Shown here in pieces: positions 7,401 through 11,291 of a stretch of 11,291 bases of DNA. Position numbers and translations under genes: made by a program. Within the stretch, counting starts at the first letter, position 1, and each line of letters starts with the position of its first letter. The DNA comes from an uncultured Anaerotignum sp. (GTDB lineage Bacteria; Bacillota; Clostridia; Lachnospirales; Anaerotignaceae), in contig NZ_CAJMDQ010000074.1 of NCBI RefSeq assembly GCF_905212195.1, forward strand, positions 1-11,291. Reading direction: 5' to 3'. The notes under the pieces are model-generated. The model ran no database searches and had not been told where the DNA came from. It was given only the letters and a program-made list of their open reading frames with translations.

Positions 7401-8283
7401 TTCCTCCGGTGGCAGCCACACTTCCAACACATACTGGGTAAGATACCACAACGATGATGATACCGAACGTGACGGCAAATTCATCCCTGGCGAAGAAGTT
7501 GCTGTAAAAGGCAATGTATTCGTTGCACCTGTTGGCAAAGTACTGGCAGGCTGGAGTCTGGAAGAAGACGGCAAAGTAGACTACAAAGTAGGAGATACTT
7601 TCCGTATGCCTGGCAGCAGCGTAGATCTCTATGCTGTATGGAAAGATGCAGAAACAGAAAGCCACAGCGCATACATCAGCGGTTATCCCGATGGCACTGT
7701 AGGCCCTGATAAGACAATCACCCGTGCAGAAGCAGCGACAATGTTCTATAATCTGCTGACAGACAAAACAGGTGATGCAAAAACATTTACAGATGTTCCT
7801 GCAAATCAGTGGTATGCAAAAGCAGTTATGACTCTGGCAGGTAAGGGTGTTATCAGTGGTTATCCCGATGGTACATTCAAACCTGATGCATCTATTACCC
7901 GTGCAGAATTTGTTACTATGGCAATGAATTTTGCAGATGCTGAAAAAGGCACAGCTTGCAGCTTCCCTGACGTACCTCAGAACATGTGGTACTATGGCGC
8001 AATTGCAGGTGCAACACAGAATGGCTGGATCAGCGGTTATCCTGACGGCACATTCGGTCCCGACCGTTACATCACTCGTGCGGAAGTAACAAGTGTCATC
8101 AATCGTATGGAAAACCGTGCGGCAGATATGTCCTTTATGTTGGATCATTTGGATGAACTGCGTACATTCAGCGATCTGAGCTTTGGTCATTGGGCATATG
8201 GCTCTATGATGGAAGCAGCAAATGGTCATGACTATACAAGAGCAGATGAGAACAGCTATGAATCTTGGGTAGATATCCATTAA
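4489..8283 (+). CDS. Secreted SLH-domain surface protein with beta-helix, Ig-like and InlB modules
   Basis: A 1264-residue cell-surface protein. A Sec signal peptide (1-27, positively charged start, hydrophobic core, likely cut after VYA) is followed by two copies of K-V-H-x-x-G-C-x-L-x3-H-E-G-E-C (47-63, 78-94). A glycine-rich repeat region, probably a right-handed beta-helix (about 140-490), repeats GIGxG...GDITINxGxVxAxG. Next come an MBG-like domain (about 503-585), a Big_2 Ig-like domain (about 686-783) and a YDG-like domain (about 784-880). Two InlB (Listeria-Bacteroides) repeats (885-957, 980-1052) are joined by a Gly/Ser linker. Three SLH repeats, with TRAE at 1078, 1137 and 1196, end the protein. 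In this family SLH repeats hold proteins to pyruvylated cell-wall polysaccharide. Codon use changes near 7375, suggesting the C-terminal module has another history. The ligand is unknown; adhesion or a structural role is plausible. Confidence 0.92.
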   Translation: MKRKLWKRRVFAFLVIAAMVIPQGVYAADTVENNAAENTIAEDVLEKVHAEGCTLDSNHEGECVIAPAESEEETLPEKVHEDGCVLAPDHEGECEVEEKTEEMAMLKAPQDARDGEKQHDIENGNVELDNSCGENCPGHIITGSSTGDANKIIVNGGTHTITLKNVTINPDGLLSNAYSAMDITDNAKVTLVLEDNNTLNGHLNHPGIWVDAGASLTIEGTGSLYAAALGGTAGNGAAGIGSGSGTNTNFGDITINSGTVEAYGTVGGAGIGGGYETGNGTATGDITINGGYVKAVGGSIWGGSSAGAGIGAGENANYGGTITITGGVVYAESGKDDMPSIGGGGHITGDVSHGTFSTGSNGNAVIVAPNGIGAKQNAVEWDGIFASHGSNENTVRVENGTVVLNDNDANIQVWGDPVLDYDLTVEDGTTLKIHKDDRGVNNAVSLTMKDGNTLTNNGTILLGSSENEESYLILEGGVEKTAGNGTLNCTKPSAVKLPLTDELVTMTNDDLTYNGKEQKPTVTVNLDLWKYKQAFSTPEDYSETYNPAESKDAGEYEITLESTGTGNLLDGSVTKGYTIKKADFNIGMPSTWSVQVGETHLLSKLPTPNISIDPNIQDDMSELKAGTLDWFTDANRKTPVTDDYLKDRLAGDTIVIYGRYSHNDGNFISPKEGPLEIIMTNYKVPNVSIYEGDKKVTQLVKTYGDPSVNLNAKIHLGNSDEPPKSEVTWTSNNPGVVSVDENGTVTFLSKGRAVITATVAEHDTGNPDTSYAQAQGRVEIIVNPKEITVNETNLKLNGKTAEADRTFTWPYDGITNISVGDVTLDGVISDDDVTVNGSAELDNVNEGTRTATIIYTLSGADAANYVLTKNTSERTVVITQNPANMVVLSYDANGGNGSMNSQRVHKGDKVTVSTNTFTRDHYIFDGWNTQPNGNGTSYNAGDTFEIDQNIVLYAQWKSDGSSGGDGGDGGSSSGGSHTSNTYWVRYHNDDDTERDGKFIPGEEVAVKGNVFVAPVGKVLAGWSLEEDGKVDYKVGDTFRMPGSSVDLYAVWKDAETESHSAYISGYPDGTVGPDKTITRAEAATMFYNLLTDKTGDAKTFTDVPANQWYAKAVMTLAGKGVISGYPDGTFKPDASITRAEFVTMAMNFADAEKGTACSFPDVPQNMWYYGAIAGATQNGWISGYPDGTFGPDRYITRAEVTSVINRMENRAADMSFMLDHLDELRTFSDLSFGHWAYGSMMEAANGHDYTRADENSYESWVDIH
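4627..4770 (+). repeat. Two-copy Cys/His repeat at the N-terminus of the SLH protein
   Basis: Residues 47-63 and 78-94, 31 residues apart, share KVHxxGCxLxxxHEGEC. Each copy holds two Cys and two His in fixed spacing, suited to a disulfide or a bound metal. A short acidic linker separates them. A further NSCGENCPGH at 130-139 may be a degenerate relative. Confidence 0.7.
7675..8052 (+). repeat. SLH-coding direct repeats with 177-bp period
   Basis: The codons for ISGYPDGT recur at 7675, 7852 and 8029, exactly 177 bases (59 residues) apart. Each is followed about 8 codons later by TRAE. The DNA of the three copies is closely similar but not identical, as expected for an old internal duplication. 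Confidence 0.8.
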
Positions 8284-8298
8284 TTTCATAGGAATCGG

Positions 8299-8328
8299 AC
8301 AGCGGCAGGCAACTGCCGCTGTTTTTTT
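8299..8328 (+). terminator. Intrinsic terminator of the SLH gene
   Basis: A perfect 10-bp stem (8299-8308 with 8313-8322) closes a GCAA tetraloop of the GNRA type and is followed by six T. It lies 15 bases after the SLH stop codon and separates it from the PHP gene. Confidence 0.9.
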
Positions 8329-8357
8329 GTATTCATAAGCGGAAACATAGAGGTCTA

Positions 8358-8386
8358 TTGCCAGCATCCCAATGGTAGGGTATAAT
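8358..8386 (+). promoter_or_regulatory. Promoter of the PHP phosphatase gene
   Basis: TTGCCA (8358-8363, 5 of 6) and a perfect TATAAT (8381-8386) are 17 bases apart. Transcription would begin near 8393, about 23 bases before the GTG start and just before the GGAGGTG ribosome site (8404-8410). Confidence 0.75.
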
Positions 8387-8415
8387 GCCCATAGAAGAAA
8401 TTTGGAGGTGTTCAG

Positions 8416-9216
8416 GTGTATTTATGTGATTATCATACCCATACGGGATTTTCCTGCGACAGTGAGGAATCATTGGAACGTATGTGTGAGCAAGCCATCG
8501 CATTGGGATTGCGGGAGTTGGCTGTTACAGACCACGCGGATTTTTTGACCCATGGTGTGTTTGAAGATGAAATAGATTTGGAGAAACGGCAGATTGCTAT
8601 GGAGTCTGCGCAGCAGAAATATGTTGGGCAGTTGGTGATTCGCAATGGCATTGAATTGGGGCAGCCGCAAGCGAATCCAGAAGAATATCGTCGGTTGATG
8701 AACAAGTATTCTTTTGATTTCATCATTGGCTCCATTCATAATCTGGAGAAAGATATGGAATTAGACCGGCTGGATTATGCCGCTGTGGACTTGGAAGAAC
8801 TTTATGGCCGCTTTTTAGATGCGGAAATTGCATTGGCAAAAGACTACGATTTCGACGTATTGGGGCATATCACATTGCCCCAGCGTTATCTATATCGTCA
8901 GTTGGAAAAGCAGGTGGATTTACGACCTTTTGAAAAGCAGTATAAAGACTTGTTTTCTATATTGATAGAGCGGGAAAAAGGCATTGAAGTCAATACATCA
9001 GGGCTGTATAAAGGCACAGGAGAAACTTTACCCACACCGCAAGTGCTGAAATGGTATCGTGAATGCGGCGGCAACATCTTGACCGTTGGTTCTGATGCCC
9101 ATCGTGCCTCTGACTTGGCTTTTGGCATCGAAAAGACATATCAAATGCTTCGAGAACTTGGTTTTTCTCATATTTCCACTTATGAAAACAGAAAGAGAAA
9201 GGAACAGATGTTATAA
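8416..9216 (+). CDS. PHP-domain histidinol-phosphatase (HisJ/HisK family)
   Basis: A 266-residue metal-dependent phosphatase of the PHP superfamily, the type that in Bacillota removes phosphate from L-histidinol phosphate, the penultimate part of histidine synthesis. Visible metal-site elements are DYHTHT (H7, H9), TDHADF (D39, H40), GIELG (E80), GSIHNL (H108), LGHITL (H151) and GSDAHR (D227, H229), all in the expected order. The start is GTG, 5 bases after a GGAGGTG ribosome site. The gene stands alone between two terminators and has its own promoter. No other his gene is nearby, so the substrate could be another small phosphate ester. Family membership is firm; the exact substrate less so. 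Confidence 0.85.
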   Translation: MYLCDYHTHTGFSCDSEESLERMCEQAIALGLRELAVTDHADFLTHGVFEDEIDLEKRQIAMESAQQKYVGQLVIRNGIELGQPQANPEEYRRLMNKYSFDFIIGSIHNLEKDMELDRLDYAAVDLEELYGRFLDAEIALAKDYDFDVLGHITLPQRYLYRQLEKQVDLRPFEKQYKDLFSILIEREKGIEVNTSGLYKGTGETLPTPQVLKWYRECGGNILTVGSDAHRASDLAFGIEKTYQMLRELGFSHISTYENRKRKEQML

Positions 9217-9232
9217 TTAGCTGTTCGCAAAT

Positions 9233-9278
9233 AAAAAAGAGGGTATCCCAAAGAATTTTCTAGGGATATCCTCTTTTT
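9233..9278. terminator. Bidirectional terminator between convergent genes
   Basis: A 12-bp stem (9238-9249 with 9263-9274, one G-U or A-C pair depending on strand) is flanked by an A-run on the left and a T-run on the right. Either strand therefore reads as stem plus U-run. It serves both the PHP gene ending at 9216 and the minus-strand gene ending at 9283. Confidence 0.85.
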
Positions 9279-9282
9279 GCTG

Positions 9283-10392
9283 TTATTTTTTTTGTTTTGA
9301 ATTTCCACGTACATCCACGGGAATCTGTTTGGTTACCATATCATTTCTGACACCTACCAGCCAGCTGGTGAGGTTAGCAGAAGAACAGGAATGGTTAGGG
9401 ATAATCTGAATTTTATCGCCGATTTTCAGAGAAGTGGTACCGTTTACTTTGATTTTGCCAACTTCTTCCGAAAGGCCATAAACCGTTAATTCAGGATGGT
9501 TTTTCACAATGCCGAATCCAGTAACAGCGGCACTGCCATGTGCTCCCTGATCCAGCCCCAGACATTTTGCACCTGCATCGCAAAGGAATACATCTTCGGA
9601 AGGATGAGAAATGATGGTAGCAAGAACAGACAGAGAACAGTTAGCTTCTTCCGCACTTCCCAGAGCAATCTGAATGGCATCGTGATAGATGTAATTGCCG
9701 GGATGATAAATCTGGATTTCCGGCTGGTCTACAGTCAGAGCAAATGTTGGTGTGGAGCCGCTAGTGACAAAAAAGTCTGTAAATCCGGCAGCTTTCAGGT
9801 CAGCTGCGACACTGCCCATGGTTTTTGTTTCCAGCTTTGCAACGGCCTGACGTTCTTCTTGGGTGGTACAGCCATAAACCTGTCCGGGATGTGTGGAAAT
9901 GCCGAAGAACTTCAGGTGAGAAAATTGCTTCATTTCCTGGGCAAAAGCAACTACCTTGGCAGGCGCAACGCCAAAACGGTGGAAATCCATATCTACAATA
10001 ATAGAATAGAAAAATGTGATGCCTTCTTTTTCCGCAGCATTTTCCAGCATACGAGCTACATCCAAATGGTCAATGCGGATGATGATGTCCGCCTTACGGG
10101 AAAGGGCAGCAAGACGACTGATGTTTTTGGGATTGGCAGGGGGATAGGCATACATGATTTTGCCTGCACCAGCTTCCACAGCCATTTCGCATTCGTCGAC
10201 GGTGCCGCACAAAAAGCCTTCTGCACCCAATTCCATTTGTTTCTTTAACAGATAACTGCTTTTATGGGTTTTGACCATGGGCCAAAGTGATTTTTTATAC
10301 TTACTGCATGCCTGCTGATATGTCCGAAGGTTTCTTTCAGCAATATCCAGATCAAGCAAAACAGCAGGGGTTTCCAATTCTGTCATATACAT
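9283..10392 (-). CDS. DSD1-like D-serine dehydratase / D-threonine aldolase family enzyme
   Basis: A 369-residue cytoplasmic PLP enzyme with an alanine-racemase-like N-terminal barrel and a C-terminal D-serine-dehydratase-like domain (fold type III). Visible are the PLP lysine region PMVKTHK (K41), SGSTPT (211-216), the HPGNYIYHDA stretch (230-239), DAGAK (272-276) and PNHSC (332-336). The last gives H334 and C336, matching the zinc ligands of eukaryotic D-serine dehydratase and D-threonine aldolase. The family either splits D-threonine to glycine and acetaldehyde or deaminates D-serine; sequence alone does not choose. Starts are possible at 10401 (GTG), 10392 and 10386. The ATG at 10392 lies 8 bases after AAAAGGAG and is preferred. 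It is divergent from the acetyltransferase gene. Confidence 0.88.
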   Translation of the reverse strand: MYMTELETPAVLLDLDIAERNLRTYQQACSKYKKSLWPMVKTHKSSYLLKKQMELGAEGFLCGTVDECEMAVEAGAGKIMYAYPPANPKNISRLAALSRKADIIIRIDHLDVARMLENAAEKEGITFFYSIIVDMDFHRFGVAPAKVVAFAQEMKQFSHLKFFGISTHPGQVYGCTTQEERQAVAKLETKTMGSVAADLKAAGFTDFFVTSGSTPTFALTVDQPEIQIYHPGNYIYHDAIQIALGSAEEANCSLSVLATIISHPSEDVFLCDAGAKCLGLDQGAHGSAAVTGFGIVKNHPELTVYGLSEEVGKIKVNGTTSLKIGDKIQIIPNHSCSSANLTSWLVGVRNDMVTKQIPVDVRGNSKQKK

Positions 10393-10418
10393 ATGCAACA
10401 CTCCTTTTCGTTGTATTT

Positions 10419-10447
10419 ATTCAAGCACAATGTGGTTAAATTGTCAA
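10419..10447 (-). promoter_or_regulatory. Candidate promoter of the DSD1-like gene
   Basis: On the minus strand a perfect -35 TTGACA (10442-10447) stands 17 bases from a weak -10, TTGAAT (10419-10424, 4 of 6). Transcription would begin near 10412, directly before the AAAAGGAG ribosome site at 10401-10408. Confidence 0.5.
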
Positions 10448-10532
10448 GCAATGGGGAGTATCAGAGGGCTGGTATTTTGAAAAAAGCAGTGCTAAAATAG
10501 GAAATAGAGAATGGGAAAGGAAGGTGTTTATG

Positions 10533-11186
10533 ATGACAGAAGAAGAAAAAATTTTTGCTGGAAAAATGTTTGACCCAAGAAAACAGGAATTGAAGGACAT
10601 TAAACATAAAGCCCATATTGCCTGTCAGAAATACAATGCCATGGATGAATATGATCCGGAAAGAAGCCCTATCATTCAGGAGTTTATCGGAAAAATTGGG
10701 AAGGTATACTATTTTCAGGGGCCTATCCAGTTCAATTATGGCTCTCATACGTTTATTGGAGAAAACTTTTTTGCCAATTTCAATTTGACGGTCATGGACG
10801 ACGCACGGATTTACATTGGTGATAATGTATGTTTTGGTCCTAATGTTTCCCTGATGGCAACATCACATCCGCTGATTGCGCAGGAAAGAATGGGCTTGGA
10901 TGATGAGGGGAAAACCACTATGGCGGAATATGCCGATGAGATTCACATTGGTGATAACGTGTGGATTGCTTGCAATACCGTTGTCATTGGCGGCGTACAT
11001 ATTGGGAATAATGTTGTCATTGGTGCAGGAAGCGTAGTTACAAAGGATATCCCTGATAATTATCTGGCTTACGGCAATCCTTGCAGACCCATTCGACCCA
11101 TTACAGAGGCTGACAGCAAAAAATCTTTGATTTTGCCAGAAGATATGGAGCATTTTTCCTATAACCTGAAAAAATTTGAAAAGTAA
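10533..11186 (+). CDS. Maltose/galactoside O-acetyltransferase family protein (Maa/LacA/NodL type)
   Basis: A 217-residue left-handed beta-helix acetyltransferase that uses acetyl-CoA to acetylate a sugar hydroxyl in the cytoplasm. The N-terminal helical segment (MTEEEKIFAGKMFDP...) is the Mac domain typical of maltose acetyltransferases. Hexapeptide turns run through IGENFF, IGDNVCFG, IGDNVWIA and IGNNVVIG (about 75-165). The catalytic histidine is H112 in TSHPL, and the C-terminus has the usual GNPCRPIRPI. Starts exist at 10524 (GTG), 10530 and 10533. A GGAAGG site ends 8 bases before the 10533 ATG, and relatives begin at MTE, so 10533 is chosen, with 10530 equally possible. The sugar acceptor cannot be read from the sequence; Maa, LacA and NodL assignments overlap in this family. 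Confidence 0.88.
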   Translation: MTEEEKIFAGKMFDPRKQELKDIKHKAHIACQKYNAMDEYDPERSPIIQEFIGKIGKVYYFQGPIQFNYGSHTFIGENFFANFNLTVMDDARIYIGDNVCFGPNVSLMATSHPLIAQERMGLDDEGKTTMAEYADEIHIGDNVWIACNTVVIGGVHIGNNVVIGAGSVVTKDIPDNYLAYGNPCRPIRPITEADSKKSLILPEDMEHFSYNLKKFEK

Positions 11187-11291
11187 GCAGAACGCTTGTT
11201 AGATTTGCTTTCTGAAAGAGAAAAAACCACCGGTTTAAGAGCGTTGCCATAAGAAAACATGAAAAAACCCAGTAAAATCAATGTTTTTTAG
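11187..11291. other. Downstream region without a supported feature
   Basis: No gene is visible. Weak inverted repeats exist (AACGCT 11191-11196 with AGCGTT 11240-11245; AAAACAT 11254-11260 with ATGTTTT 11281-11287), but none has the GC-rich stem and U-run of a convincing terminator. The acetyltransferase may therefore be co-transcribed with a gene beyond the window. Confidence 0.5.

Noticed and set aside
7087..8367. 426-codon open frame on the minus strand opposite the SLH 3' part
   Set aside because: It lies entirely antisense to a gene with clear domains, is rich in Cys and Ile in no recognisable pattern, and has no ribosome site. It is a by-product of the SLH codon use.
9283..10392. Alanine racemase
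   Set aside because: The N-terminal barrel is similar, but SGSTPT and the C-terminal PNHSC zinc site belong to the D-serine dehydratase / D-threonine aldolase group.
11254..11290. Stem AAAACAT/ATGTTTT with trailing T at the window end
   Set aside because: The stem is almost all A-T with a 20-base loop, so it is too weak to be called a terminator.

Overview
The window looks like a chromosomal stretch of a low-to-moderate-GC Gram-positive anaerobe (Bacillota, most likely Clostridia). This rests on strong AGGAGG-type ribosome sites, sigma-A-like promoters, a 1264-residue surface protein with C-terminal SLH repeats and InlB/YDG/Ig-like modules, and a DUF4368-type large serine recombinase of the kind carried by clostridial integrative elements. 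Genus cannot be assigned from this sequence alone.

Layout. (1) Positions 1 to about 1702 are the right-hand end of an integrative element: a serine recombinase whose catalytic N-terminus is missing or out of frame, closed by two hairpins, the second with a U-run. (2) 1724-3055 (minus) is dsdA, D-serine ammonia-lyase, with a promoter and a candidate operator dyad between promoter and ribosome site. (3) 3135-3513 is a very AT-rich gap with one doubtful small ORF. (4) 3632-4438 (plus) is a tyrosine-recombinase homologue with an open frame but without most of the catalytic pentad. It has a good promoter and lies 50 bp upstream of (5) a large secreted SLH surface protein (4489-8283) that ends in a perfect hairpin terminator. 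(6) 8416-9216 (plus) is a PHP-family histidinol-phosphatase with its own near-consensus promoter. (7) 9283-10392 (minus) is a DSD1/D-threonine-aldolase-like PLP and zinc enzyme, convergent with the PHP gene across a shared bidirectional terminator. (8) 10533-11186 (plus) is a maltose/galactoside-type O-acetyltransferase. The last 105 bases hold no gene I can support.

How the parts relate. Two PLP enzymes of unrelated fold (DsdA, fold type II; DSD1-like, fold type III) lie in the same 9 kb and may both act on D-hydroxy amino acids. They are far apart and separately transcribed, so joint function is only an inference. The pair made of the dead-looking tyrosine recombinase and the SLH protein is the most unusual arrangement: same strand, short spacing, and a second promoter (extended -10 inside a 7-bp inverted repeat) in the end of the recombinase-like gene. 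No tRNA, rRNA, CRISPR array or recognisable riboswitch was seen.
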